Assembly (NCBI GenBank): GCA_019054805.1
Contig: JAHQIY010000017.1
Coordinates: forward strand, 558,001 to 622,000
Direction of reading: 5' to 3'
Origin: Brachionus manjavacas
Lineage: Eukaryota; Rotifera; Eurotatoria; Ploima; Brachionidae
Length of the DNA: 64,000 nt
This document shows positions 25,001-40,000 of the stretch, piece after piece; position 1 is the stretch's first letter, and each line of letters opens with the position of its first letter. The position numbers were made by a program, and so were the translations under genes. Under the pieces are notes generated by a model, which had not been told where the DNA came from, did no database searches, and saw only the letters and a list, made by a program, of their open reading frames with translations.

Positions 25001-28000
25001 GAAAAATTTATTTATTTATTTCATTTAGCGCAAAAAATTTATATTTTTTCTTTCAGAAATGCCGGAATTCAACAGCAAGCCATCTAATATAGTTGTGATC
25101 CAGGATTCTTTCAATAGATTTGAATGCAAAGTTGACTCGATTCCGAAGGCAAAAATTTCCTGGTCTATAGATGGCAAAGAACTTACCAACAAAGACAATG
25201 TCAAATTTGAGGTCGATCAAAAAACATCAACTTATTCTTTAGTTATTCCTAAAGTTCAAGCTTCTCATTCAGGAAAAGTTACTATTAAGGCTTCTAATAA
25301 TGTTGGTTCAGTTGAACATTCATTTGATATTGATGTTCTTGGTAATATACTCAGATTGTGTGTTATTTTTTTTTCTTTTTATCTAATTTTGTCTTTTTAG
25401 AACCACCAAAGTTTTCTGGTAAGCTCGAAAATCTAACTGTCTCTGAAAATCAAGAGGCAAAATTCACAATCAAAATATCCGGTGGAAAACCAAAACCTTC
25501 AGTGAAATGGTTCAAAGATGACGAAGAAATTCTGCCTCAAATTTCTGACATATATGAAATTGTCGAGCTTGACGATACAGTCTCTTTATTTATTAAATCA
25601 GCGAAACCAGAAAATGCTGGCACTTTTTTTGCTCAGCTTTTCAACGATGCAGGTAGTGTTAATACAAATAAGGCTCAACTGATTGTTCAATGTAATTTAT
25701 TCAAATTAGTTTTTATCAAAAAATTAAAAAAAAATTTTTTTGCTTAGATCTTCCAATTATTCTAAAAAGTCCATCTGACTTTATCTCTGAGGTTGGTGCT
25801 AAGGCTTCATTTGATTTGATTGTTGAAAATCAAATTCATCCAGTTAAAGCAATTTGGTACAAGAACAATAAAGTAGTGAAGAGCGACGATTTAAAGCATA
25901 AACTCTCGACTGACCAGCAGTCCCATTTTTTTGTTATTGAAAATTTAACAATTGATGATGCTGGTGAAATAAAGGCTGAGGTATCGAATGCATTTGGTAA
26001 AGTCTCGGCCAATTGTAACCTTTTAGTCAAATGTAATTTTTATTTTATCAATTAATTTATTTTGTTTTTTTTTTAACCAAAAAGAAATATTTTCTAAATT
26101 GTATTTCTAAATTGCTTAATTTTGTTTTTAGGTCCACCAAATTTGACCAAAAAATTAAAAGACACCGAAATAACCGAGGGCCAAAGCTCTGAGTTAACTG
26201 TTCAAACAAACACTTGCTATCCGCCTGGTCAAGTCAATTGGTATTGGAACGGCAATCAAATATTGGCTAATGAGAATTTCACCATCGAATCCAAAGATTA
26301 TCGCTATAAACTGATTATCTCTGACATGCAGCAGTCTTTAGATGGCGAATACAAATGCCAGATCACCAATGAATTGGGCTCAGATGAGTCACAGTGTAAA
26401 GTGACCACTTTAGTTCCTGCTAAATTTATCACAAAACTTCAAGATATTACTTCAAATTTGAACGAAGAGCTAAAGTGGACTTTTGAGCTTCGATCACATC
26501 CAAAAGCAGACATAAAGATTTTCAAAGATAATAAAGAAATAAAGCCAAATGATAAATTTTCTATTTCCAAGACAGATGGGGACTATTTGCATGAAATTAG
26601 ATTAAAAAAAGTCGAGGCTACAGACCAAGGCTCATATAAAGTGGTGGCCAGCAACAAAGGTGGATCGGATGAATGCCAAGCTCAGTTGACAGTTTCCGGA
26701 GTGCCCAAGTTTGTCAAAAGACCAAATTCAGATCTTTCAGTTGGCGAAAAGAAGCAATTTAAGACCGAATTCGAATGCACTGGTCTACCACTTCCAGAAG
26801 TTCAATGGTTTAAGAATGGCGAACCTTTACTTGCAAGTCCAAGAGTTAAACTAGACACCAGACTTAAGACAATACATTCGATTTCAATTGATAATGCTAA
26901 TTTGACCGATTTTGGCACATACACACTCAAAGCCAAGAATGAATATGGTGAAGTGTCGGAAGATTTCAACTTATCGGTTCATACCGGGCCTGTATTCATC
27001 AAAAATTTGGAATCAAATATTGAAGTGATAGAGAATGATCAATGTGCGCTTGAATTTAGCACCACTGGCATTCCGGTTCCCAACGTGACTCTAACCAAAG
27101 ATAGATCTGCACTAGGCGAATCGGAACGAGTTAAATTTTTGACCCAAAGCGACAAATCAAATGAAAATAACTACAAACTTGTGATTGAGAGTGCTCAGTT
27201 GGAAGATGCAGGTCTTTACTCTGCAAAGATTAAAAACAGCCTTGGCGAAGTAACAGCTAATACCAAGATAAATGTTCTATTCGCTCCAAAGATTATCAAA
27301 GAACTAAACAATGAGTACAATGTAAAAGAACATGATACAACCAAATTGACTGTTGAAGTAAGCGCGAATCCTAAAGCCGAAATAACATGGTCTAAGTCAA
27401 ATGAGCCAATTTCTTCTTCGGATAGATACAAGCTCGAAAGTCAACAAAACAATCACTCATTAGTCATCAAAGATACATTGGTCACAGATGCAGCTGAATT
27501 TGTGTGCACTGCCAAGAATAAAGTTGGTCAAGTCGAATCAAACACCAAATTAAATGTGGCCATACCACCCAAAATAACCCAAGCACCAGAGCTTAACAAT
27601 CAAGTTGATCTGGGACAAAACGTTACATTCAAATGTGTCACGCGTGGTCTACCTTTGCCACAAGTTCAATTTTTGGAATTAAAGGACCAAAAAGCAGTAG
27701 AGTCAGACCAAAATATTGATCTAAAATCGAATATTTTGTCAGAGACTGAAATCGAAAATTCTCTAGAGATAAAATCGGTAACAGATAGCACTTGTCAATC
27801 ATTTGAAATAAAGGCCAAGAACCCGTCTGGCGAAGCTAATTCAAAATTTAATCTAATTATTCATCGCGGGCCACAGTTTGAAAAAGGCCTCAATGACTTA
27901 GAACTGAATGAAACTAATGATTTGCTATTCGAAGTGATAGTGCACGCAAATCCCGATGCCACTCTCACTTGGTATAAAGATGGCAGCAAAATAACCGCGT

Positions 28001-31000
28001 CTAAACGCCTTCAAATTGTCGAGGTTAGAGATGAAAATTTGAAAAAGCAAAATAAGAAAAAGTTTAGTTTCAAAATAGCTGCGGCTAACAAAGACGATGC
28101 TGGTTTGTATGAAGTAGCAGCTGTTAACAAACTTGGCAACTCCAAGTCAAGCGGCTTGGTCAAAGTTAACTTTGCTCCAACTTTGATTAAAGATTTGAAG
28201 CCTAAAGAAAAGCGAACTGAAGGAAATAGCTTTGATTTTGAGTGTGTGGTTCGTTCAAATCCGTTGCCAGAGGTTAAATGGTATTTTATGGAAAAAGAAA
28301 TTGAGAATAGTTCAGAATATGAGCTTGTAAATGAAGGTGATGTATTTAAATTGTGTATTAGTAGTTTAAGAGCGGATATGGCCGGTGCTTATAAATTGAC
28401 AGCCAAAAATTCAGTTGGCTCTGTTCAAAGCTCTATATGCAACTTGGACATTGATGTTTTGCCTGTTATCAAAGCTTTGTTTGACTCTAATGTGATCATT
28501 GAAGAAGAGGGTAAGCTAATAGAAGCTTTGTTTGAAATAACTGGCAAACCGGATCCCATTGTGGAATATTTCAAGGATGAGACTAAATTTAAGGCAACAG
28601 AAAAACGTGTTAATCTGGCAAAGAGTGATAACAAAGTTTATAAGCTGACAATTCCTGATGTGAAAGTAAGCGATGCTGGTGTTTATAAGATATTGGGTAA
28701 AAATTCAGCTGGGCAAAGTAGTTTAAATGTTACCCTCAAGATAAAATCAGCTCCGAAATTGGTCAAGAGTTTAAAAAATAAACTTGAAATAACAGAAAAT
28801 TCTAAATTAGAATTAGTGACTTCAATAGCTGCTGGTGTTTATCCAGAGCCTGAGTTTAAATGGTTCAAAAATGATGAAGAGTTGACTGAATCCGAAGGTG
28901 TTGTTATTTTGAAAGATGGATTCAGCAACACTGTTTTGATTGATAGCATTCAAATGGCTAACAATGGAGATAAGTATAGGTTTAGATGTGAAAATGAGCT
29001 TGGATTTTGTGAAAGTGAAGCTGTATTGGAAGTTTTTGCAAAGCCTAAATTCTTGATTGATTTAGTCGACTCTGAACCTGATTTGAATGCAGCTTTTGAG
29101 CTGCCTTTTGAAGTTGACTGTAACCCGGAGCCTAAAATTAAAGTGTTTAAAAATGACAAGGAAGTTAGGTTCGATAAACGAGTCCAATTAATTAAGGAAC
29201 TTGAAGAAAGAAATTTCCGCAAAATTTATAAATGTAAATTATTGTTTGCCAATGCAATTGCTGATGACACTGGTTTGTACAAAGTAGAAGTGGTCAATAA
29301 AGTTGGCGAAGCTAAAAGTCAAGCTCAATTGACAGTGAAGGGATCAGCATGTTTTATCCGCAAACCTGCAGATACCAGTGTGGTTTTGAACAAACCGATT
29401 AAAGTTGAATGTGAAATAAGTGGTATACCTATTCCGGATTGTGTTTGGTTCAAAGATGGACAGCAAATAGTTCAAAATGATCGTGTCAAAATAGATTGCA
29501 AAGCTAAAACAGTTTATTCTTTGAATGTTAAAAATTGTGCTAAAGAGGATGCTGGAGTTTATACTGTCAAAGTATCCAACAATTGCGGAGCAGCTGAGGA
29601 GTCTTTCAAAATCAGCATACAAGGTATTTTAATATTTTTTAGTATAAAAATTAGATTGAAAAATATAAAGACTTAAATTTAATTGATTTTAATTATTTAA
29701 TTTAAAATTTGTTTAATTTCAAGTTGCACCGGAAATAGTGCAGCCACTTAATCCGTCGATTGAAATAATCGAAGGAGAGAAGCTCGATTTACAAAGTGTA
29801 ATTGTGGGCAATCCGACTCCTTCAATCACCTGGATCAAGAACAAAGCTTCAATCCAAGATCAAATTGATAGTGGACATATTAAAGTAGAATCGAACGAAA
29901 ATAATTATTGTTTAAAAATGGATGAAATTTGCTCAGCGGATAGTGGAACTTATGTTTTAAAAGCAAAAAATCCGATCGGTGAAGTAAGCACTCAGTGTGT
30001 AATAAATGTATTAAGCAAGCCTAAATTTGTCAAATCACTATCTTTGGCAACGTCTACAATTACAGTGGTACAGAGCGAAGTGGAAAGTGATGAGGGATCG
30101 ATCAAAAAGTTGTCAGTTAATGAGAAAACTCAAATTAAAATTGAGTGTCAAGTTAGTGGTAATCCCAAACCGAGCATAAAATGGTTTCAGAATGACCAAG
30201 AATTAAAGACTTCTGATAAATTTAAATTTGAGACTAAACAAGAAATGAATGCCATGACCATCAAAGATTGTTCTTTGAAAGAAAAAGGTGCTTATTACAT
30301 CCTAGCAGAAAATTCAATAGGCCAAATAAAAGATAAAATTTATCTTGATATAAATAGCATACCATCAATCATTAAGCCTTTAGTCAACACCGAACTAGTC
30401 CTACAAGACAATTTAACCCATGAACTAGTGTTCAATTATAGATCAAAGCCTAAAGCTGATCTAACTTGGCTATTTGCTGATAAACCAATTGTTGAAGATC
30501 AAACACGTTATGTTCTTTCTGAAGAAACCTTGAATGAAGAAGGTCCTGATATTTATCAAGCCAAATTGATAGTTAAAAATATTAGTCTGTCTGATTCGGG
30601 TAATTATAAATGCAAAGTGAAGAACTGTGCTGGTGAAGTAAGCACCACTGCAGCGCTGACTGTTACCAAAGCTCCTGTAATTACCCGACATTTGCCCGAA
30701 ACTAAGGAAATAGTCGAGAAAAAAGAACTTAAAATTGGATTTCAATTTGAGGAATCAATTCCTAAATCGACCATTTCTTGGCAAAAAGACGCAAATACAC
30801 TTAATGCATCGAAGCGAATTTTGATTAGTAAACCACAAATAGATGCCCAAACTGGACACTATGCTGTTGATTTGACTATTCTTGATGCACAAGCAACCGA
30901 TTGTGGTCTTTATACAGTTAAAGTTGCCAATAAAGTAGCAACTGTTCAATCGGCTTGTAATCTAAATGTTCTTTCGATGCCAAAGATTATCAAGGACTTA

Positions 31001-34000
31001 AAACAAACAATTGAGTTTAATGAAGATACTGATGCTCGATTGGATGTTACAGCCAGTGGTAAACCCACGCCTGAATTTAAATGGTACTTCTTCAATACCG
31101 ATACAAATAGTGAACAAGAATTAGAAGCACCGTCAATTGACGGTTACACATTGTTGTTGAATTCGATCAAGAAAGAACAACAAGGTATTTATTTTTCTTA
31201 AAGCTAATGCCTCATGTATTTCATAAAATTTCTAATTATTTAAGGTTAATATAAGAGATTTTGAAGTTTATTAAAAAAAATTTTAGCTAACCAATTTGAT
31301 AAAAATGAACTAAAACTTTATTTGAATTTTTAAAAATTAGGCATTTTTTAGAAATTGTTGGGTATGTTCATGATTTTTTAAGTTCAAGACCAAAAAAAAG
31401 TTGGCAAAAATCAAACAAAATTTAAATTTATTAATTAATTTTCAATTAAACTTGAATATCATATAACTTGAATATATATACATTTATTTGATCTGTGTTT
31501 GAATATTTAATACTAGATTTCAACACTTTAAACAGAGAATAAGAGTGTTTTAAATAATAACAAAATAAAAGTTCAAAATAATAATAAAATATTGAAATTT
31601 TTTTACTTTTCTTATTTTACTAGAATTTCAATTTCATAAAATTTCAGCTCTCATTGTTGTTTTTTAATTTAAAATTTTAAAATCAAAAGGTAAATATGTT
31701 TTGAAATTATGGAACAATGCTGGTTCTGTAGAAACATCGTGCAATGTTGTCGTTAATTTTAAGCCTAGTGTAGTCAAAGATCTAGAGGATATTAGCGTGA
31801 GCCAAGGTAGTGAGTGCACATTTATGGTTGTGTGTGATGGTTTTCCAAATCCGACTGTTGAATGGATAAAAAATGGATCGAAACTTAAACCAGATAAAAG
31901 ATTTATTACCAAAGTAGAAGAAAAAACATTTTATTTAACTATATCAGACGTAAAAACAAGCGATGATGGTCACTATAAAGTAGTTTTAAAGAATAAAGCT
32001 GGTCAATGTGAATCTAGAGAGGCGACTCTGTCCGTAACAGTTGGTCCAAGTATTATAAAAAATTTGAAAAATTTAGAAGTAGCTGAGGGAACAACAGTGG
32101 AGCTTGGCTGCGAAGTTTCTGGTACACCTAGACCAACTGCTCAATGGTTCAAAGAAAACATGCCTATTGATGCCAACGATAGAATTCAAATAATAAACAA
32201 AGACAACAAGCATGTTTTAAAAATTGAAAATTGTCTTGAAAGTGTTGATTCTGGAAATTATTCAGTTCAATTTAAAAATGATTTTGGAACATCTGAAGCA
32301 AAATCAGCAGTCACAATTCTTATACCGCCCAAATTTTCTCTATCTTTAGATGAGAAAAAATTCGGCTATTTGAACAAAGCAGCCGAATTGGTGGTACAGA
32401 TTTTGTCCAAACCGGCTCCAAAAATAAAATGGATTAAAGACAATAAAGAATTAATAATCAAAGACAAATTAAAATTAGAAACAAAATCAATTGAATCAAA
32501 TCCAAATGTAAAAGAGTACAAGCTTTTGATTGATAACATTCTGGCAAATGATGCTGGTAAATATAAATGTGAAGCTAGCAATAAATGTGGAACAGAGAGT
32601 AGCGAAACTTTGCTAGAGGTTAGAGGCGAACCAGTTTTTGTCCGTCAACCTTTGGACATTAAGACAATTGAGAAAAAAGCAGCTAAATTAGAATGCGAAG
32701 TAAATGGTATACCAATTCCTACAGTTGAATGGTACAAAGATGGCAATCTATTGCAAAAAACAGAAAACATTTCAATAGAATGCAGAAATAAGATTATAAA
32801 CACACTTTCTTTTAAATCTATAAGTCCGGCAGATGCTGGTATTTATACTCTGAAGGCCAAAAATGACATTGGTGAAACAGAGTGTACATGTGAAGTAAAT
32901 GTTGATGTGATTCCATTTTTTATCAAATCTTTACCTAATAATGTAACGGTAAAAGAAAACGAAGCGATTAAGTTAATATGCGAAATAGGTGGTAGTCCAG
33001 TGCCAGATGCTGTTTGGACTAGACGTGGTGAAGATTTGGTCACTTCAGATGAGTTAAAAATATCCAAAGAAGATGATGCAAAATATGTTCTATTAATCGA
33101 TTCGGCCAAACAAACTGATTCAGGCTCAATAAGTATTTTGGCTTCGAATCGAGTTGGCAAAATAAATTGCAAGACTGATCTTGTCGTGCAGAGTAAGAGC
33201 TTTATTTTTTTTCTAATTTTTTGAATTAAAATTGTTCTAAAATTGTTTATTTTTATTTCAGGTGCTCCTAAATTTATTCGTAAAATAGTTGACACACAAG
33301 TGGTTGAAAAAAAGGTGACCAAGCTCGAAGCAGAAATACATGGAGTGCCCAAGCCTAAAGTTATCTGGTACAAAAATGGACAAGAGCTTGATAACGATGA
33401 CCGAATTCAGCATCATGATGCCAAAGGAGGTGTATATCAGTTGACAATCAAAAATTCGCGCAAAGAAGACACTGGTGTTTATGTGTGCAAAGCAGTGAAT
33501 GAAATTGGCGAGACTGAATGTTCAGCTCAGCTAGTTATTGAAATGGCACCACAGTTTTTGAAAAAATTGGAAAAATTACAAGCAGTTGAGTCATGCGATG
33601 CTGAATGGTCATTCCAGCTAATTGGTATACCTAGACCAGTGATTAAATTAGCCCGCAATGGAGATGACATTGATCTCGATACTGAAAAAGAATTCTACAC
33701 ACTTGATTATAATGATCAAGAAAATTTGTACACAATTAAATTTAGCAATGTGCGCAAAAAAGATGTTGGAAATTGGACATGTTCGGCAAGCAATTCGGCT
33801 GGCAAGGCATCTTGCGTGGCAAAATTAGAAACTTTACCACTTTCACCTCCACAATTCCTCAAAGAATTGAGTGATACCAGACTTCCAGAAGATTTAGATG
33901 GACGCATCGAGGTCAAGGTCTCAGGCATTCCATTTCCTCACATCGAATGGTTTAAAGACGACGAAAAAATTGTCTTGGACTCGATCAAATATAAACTAGA

Positions 34001-37000
34001 GCGAGATATGAACACTGGACTTTTGACTCTAGTAGTTGCTAATTGTAACAAAAAATCAGACTCTGGGGTCTACAAGGCCAGAGTGTATAATCCAGGCGGT
34101 GAAGCTGTCTCAATCGGAAATGTTCTTGTCAAAGGCCATCCACCTAAATTGGTTGAAAAGCCAGAAAAAGTTTACGCATTGGCTAATGAAGTAGCAACTT
34201 TTGCGTGTGTAGTCGAAGGCGATCCAGAGCCTGAGATTACTTGGTTCAAAGGAAGAAATGAAATCACTGCCAGCTCAGATGTCAAGGTCTATTATGACGA
34301 TCTATTAGATTGCTATTTCATGGAAATTCTAAAGTGTAAGACAAAAGATGCCGGAACATACCAAGTTACGGCAACAAATATATTTGGCTCAGACACTGCG
34401 CCAGTCACGCTGATAATTACACAAAATCCTGAAGAGGTGGTTGACCCGAAAAAAATGCTCAAAAATCGCGATACAAGAAAACGAGCCTCGGATGCCGATG
34501 GGCCCGACTGGGGAAAGCTGAAAAAAGGAGGTCCTGGATACAAAGACGAAGACCCGGATGGACTCATGTATAAATTAAGACATGTCGAATTTGATCAAAA
34601 ACCTGAAGAGGCGACCATAAAGGAAAAACCTGTTGAAGAAGAACGATCTCCATTTGAGACTAAAGAATTTGGTCCACGAGAAAAAACTGATCTGGAAAAA
34701 TATGAGCCAGGAAAACGTGAAAAGTCTGATGATGAAACTGCCAAGCTCGATGAGCCTAAGAAGAAACCGCTAAAAAAATCCCAAGCTGTTAATGTTAAAG
34801 ATTACTTTACCAAAGAATTGGTTGATTTGACCGTGCCGGAGCACAAATTGGGCGTTTTTGAGTGTGCTGTTTCAAATTTTGAAGCCCAAGTTAAATGGTT
34901 CTTTAAAGATCAACCCATTGAGAGCTATTCAAAGAAGAAAAAATTTCAAGTGCTTTCAATAGGCGAGTTTAGAAGGCTGGCTATCAGAGATTGTCTAATG
35001 GAAGAAACTGAGTCCAAAGTAACCTGTAAATGGGGTGATCTTGAAACATCTGGACTTTTGTATGTCACAGAATGTCCCATTATATTCGCTGAAGGCTTAA
35101 AAAATCTGAAAGTGCCTAGAAATTCAGATGCAATCCTGGAATGTCAAATAACTAATAATTTAGCTCCAGTTGAGCTCAAATTCAAATGGAAAAAGAATGG
35201 ACAGGAAATTGATCTTGAAGCTGAAAAAGACAAATTTGAATTTACTATTAGTGGTGATAGATACAAATTAAAAATCAAAAATTTTGACAAAGATGACCAG
35301 GCCAAATACGAAATATATTTGGTTGAACCAGACGATTTTGATATAAATTCATCTGCCAAAGTTGAATTGGCGCCTGATGGAGACCAAGAAGAAATAGTCG
35401 AAGATGTGACTGTGAGCGAAGAAGTTCTAGAAGCTGAGGAAACAATCGAAGATATTCTAAAAAAGAATAAAGAGCAAGAGCCAGAGCCTAAATTTGATTA
35501 TAAACTAAAAGACTGTCATGTTAAGAAGCATGAACAAGCTGTCTTTGAGCTTAAGATTCCGGCTAGCAGGCCACGAGTTAAGTGGATGAAAAATGGTAAA
35601 CCAATTGCATTAGGAGATAAGTACACGGTTGAACAATCACGATTAGTTTGTCGACTAATAGTTAACGATTGTTACCCGGAAGATGAAGACAAGTACACTG
35701 CTGTGGTTGAAGATCAGGAAATAACAGCTAAATTGACTGTCGAAGATTTTAATGAAATTTTAAAGCCTCTCAAAGATCAAGTTGTCACCGAAAAAGAGAC
35801 TCTCAAACTATCTGTTCAGGTATCGGATAAAAGTGCACCAGGTCAGTGGTTTAAAGATGGAAAACCAATCGAACCTAATGACAATATCATAATGGAATCG
35901 CTTAATGGTAAACATGAGTTGACTATTAAAAACAGCCATTTATCTGATGCTGGTGTTTTTAAATTTGTCTCGGGTGATGCTGTATCCGAGGCTAGGGCTA
36001 CTATCAATGGTAATTTAAGCAAAAAAAAAATTTTTTTGAATATTTATTAATTTATTTTAAATAACAGAAGAGCCTGTTAGAATTGTGAAAAAATTGCAGG
36101 ATCAAGATTGTTTGGAGAATACACAAGCTATATTCGAATGTGAACTGAACAAACCAAATGTGCCAATCGAGTGGTTGTTCAATGATCAGCCTATTGAAAA
36201 GGTGTTTGACATTCGATCTTATATAGTGTCCGAATTGGACACAAAATATACACTGACCATACCTAAATGTCAAATGAAAAACCAGGGTATTTTTACCATG
36301 AATTTACCGATTCACAATTTGCGCACAAAAGCATTGCTGGGTGTCGAGGAGGCCCAAGCTGAATTTTTGATTCAACTTGAAGATAAAACTGTCAATGAAG
36401 AAGAAAGTGTTGAATTTGTGTGCGAGGTTAGTAAATTTGATGCTAAAGTTAAATGGAACATTAGTGGAGAGCGATGTGTTGCCGACGATAATGTTAAACT
36501 CTCATCTGATGAAAATAAGCGAATTTTGAAAATCAGAAGTTGTCAATTGAGTGATGCGGGAACTGTGACCTGCACTTTGCCAGGCAATCGTTCTACCAGC
36601 GCCAAATTGACAGTTATAGAAATTCCCATAGAAATTAAATTAGAGCCTATTGAAGTGTTCGAAAACGAAGACGCAAAGTTGGATGCTATTTTAAGCAAAG
36701 TACTGGCCAGAAAAGATGTATGTTGGGAGTTGAAAGGAAAAAAATTGACCGATTCCATCAAATATAATCAAGATAATGACCGGGAGTTTAAGCACAGTTT
36801 AGTAATTAGGGAATGCAGCTTACAAGATGCAGGTGAATATGTTATCAAAGCTAGAAATTCGACTGCTAGTGTTAAATTGGTTGTCAAAGAGTTACCTTGT
36901 AAATTTGGCAAAGGATTAAAAGATCAAAATCCAACTGAGCACGACAGTGTATCATTTGAAGTTGTTCTAACTAAGCCAAGTCATTCTGTTAAATGGTATC

Positions 37001-40000
37001 TAAATGAAAAAGAAATTGAGAACGATGGAAGATTCAAATTGAACAATGACAACAACAGATTTAAACTAGATATCGGCGATGTTGGCCTAGAGGATGATGG
37101 AGTAGTAAAATGTGTTTTATTGAATGAAAAAGGTGAACCAATTGATTCGTGTGAATGTAGCTTGAAAGTTAAAGAAATTCCGCTCAGACTTGACAAAGGT
37201 TTGACAAGTCTTCGTTGCACAGAAAAGGATGAGGTTAAATTCGAGTGCAAATTGAATAAAGAAGTTAAGCCAGAAGATGTTCAATGGTTCAAAGATGGAA
37301 TTAAAATCACGCCCGATGCTGATAAAATACAAATTATTTCCGATGGATTAAATCAGTATTTGGTGATCAAAAATGCTAATTTGGACGATACAGGCAACTA
37401 TGATATCAGAGTTAAAGGCGTTAAATCAAATGGTAGTCTTAAAGTTAAAGAAGAGCCAGTTACTTTTGTTCGTCCTTTGAAAGAGGTATACGAATGTGTT
37501 GAAAAAGAAACATTGACTTTAGAGTGTGAAGTTAGCAAGGAAGTGAAATGTGTTTGGAAGAGATACGGCAAGGCGATAGAAGTAGATGGTGATCGAGTCT
37601 CAATTGAGTCTGATGGTAGAGTTCAAAGATTGATAATTAAAAGTGCTAGTATGTCGGATAAGCAGAGTATTTCTTGTGTAGCAATACGAGGACGCAATGA
37701 AGATGATGAGCTAGCATCTACATCAGCTAGGATTGTGGTAAAAGAGGGTCCATTGGAAATAGTCAAGGGACTAGAGGACACTGTTGCCAAAGAGAGCACT
37801 GATGGCTTGCTACAAGTAGAGCTTAATCGACCAAATGAAGAAATAGAATGGTACAAAGATGGCGTTAAGCTCAAATCGGACATTAATCACAGAATTTATT
37901 CAAATAACAATACTTATTATCTGAGAGTAAATGATGCTAATCCTGACAGGGACAGTGGTGTGTACACTTTCAAGATTAAAGACTTAGAAACAAGCTGTAA
38001 ATTAAGTGTAGAAGAGAAACCCATTGAAATTCTAAGCAGTCTGAAGGACAAGAATTGTGCAGAAAATCAAATAGTTAAATTCGAAATCGAATTGAACAAG
38101 CCAGATATAGAGAATCGGCTAGTGTGGTTCAAAAATGATGAAGAGATAAAACTGGACTCGAATGACCATGAATTTAAAGCAATAGGGCAGAAATATGCAT
38201 TGATTATTAAAAAAGCCAAGTTTGAAGATGAGGCTAAGTATACAGTTAAGATTAAAAACGCGGATTTAAGTTCTTCAGCTAATTTGTCTGTCGAAGAAGC
38301 ACCGCTCGAGTTTGTCAAGCCATTAACTGAACTTGAACTAAGAGAAAATCAAACTGCTATCTTTGAATGTGAGTTGAATAAGGATGGTGAAAAAGTAAAA
38401 TGGTTCAAGAATGGCGAACCAATTGAGCCTGATGGCAAAAATGTAATTGTCAAAGCAGATGGAAAAGTTCATCAATTGTTTATCAAAAAATGTGATCCAA
38501 ACGATGCAGCTAAATATTCGGCTAAAATAGGCGGTCTGTCAACAAGTGCTCACTTATATATTGAAGGTAAGTTTTGGCTTTTTTCCTACGTTGAATTTTA
38601 GTTTTAAAAATAATTAGTCTATTTTTGTAACAAAAAATAATATTTTTATTTTTTAATTTTGAAGAACTGTTTTCGGCCAAAAATTAAAAAAACATTGATT
38701 TAGAAATTTTATTTCAAAATTGTTAGATTATTTGAATTTTTTTCTAAGCTTGAAATTTTTGATAATATTCAAGAGATAAATTTTCAAGATTGATCTGATC
38801 TTTACCGCATTCAATTTTTTAATTCCATGTCTTCTAAAGTTAGATTCTTATCTAAAAAATATTCTCTTAAAAATAAAGCTAACAAATTGAAGAGTATCTT
38901 TAAAAAAGAATAAAGATCAAAACATTGAAGTTAACAAAGAATAATTTTTTATTTAAAAAAAAAACATCTCTTTTCGGGTAAAGCTAAATCAATTATTTTT
39001 TCAATTTTAAACCTATTTTACCAAAAACAATCAAATAAAAAATTATTTAATAATAAAAAATATCTAAAATTTTTGAACTAAAATCCCCATCCAATTTTTT
39101 TTGAAAAATAACTACTTATCTAAAATTGATAAAAATATTTTATTTAGAAATTCCGGTTGAGTTCAAGCAAAAGCTTGAAAGTGTTTCAGTGAAAGAAAAA
39201 GAAACAGCACGCTTTACTTGTGGATTGAACAAAGAAAACGCTCAAGTTAAATGGTTTAAAGGAGGCGTTGAAATTGTGCCCGATGAGACAAAGTACAAGT
39301 TTATCAATGAAGGCTTTAAGTATTCATTGGAAGTATTGGACTGCCAGTTGGAAGACATAAACGAATATACAATTCAATTGAGAGGCCGAAAGTGTTCGGC
39401 CAATTTAGAAGTTGAAGAGCTACCAGCCGAACTAGTCCGATCATTGACAGATGTGACTGTGTACGAGAAACAAGAAATAACTTTAGAATGTGAGTTCAGT
39501 CGTTCAGGAGAGCCCGTTTGGATGAAGGACAACATTGAAGTAAAGTACTCCCTTGGTTTGGACAGATTTAGCAAGAAGTCGACAAATAACGTGCATCAAT
39601 TGAGCATTTTTGAGGCCAGATTGGACGACCTGGGCTCATATAGCTGTACAGTTAAAAAATCAACAACCGACTGCAAAGTGTCTGTGTTGGAAAAGCCCGT
39701 CGAGGTTCTTAAGCTATTAGAGGATCAAGAAGTAATGGAAAAACAAAACGCAACATTTGTGTGCAGTCTAAGTAAGCCTAGGCTTAAGGTCACGTGGCTC
39801 AAGGACGGCAAGCCGTTGAAAGAAAATAAAAGGGTTCAATTTAGTCAAGAGGGCAAAGTCTACAGACTTACTATAGATAATGCTACTTTAGACGATAGGG
39901 CCAAGTATACAATAAAATTTGAAAATGATGCTGAGTCTTCTGCTGAATTGTTTGTTAAAGAGGCTCCCATTAAACTAAGCTCGAGTCTTGAGGACAAAAC

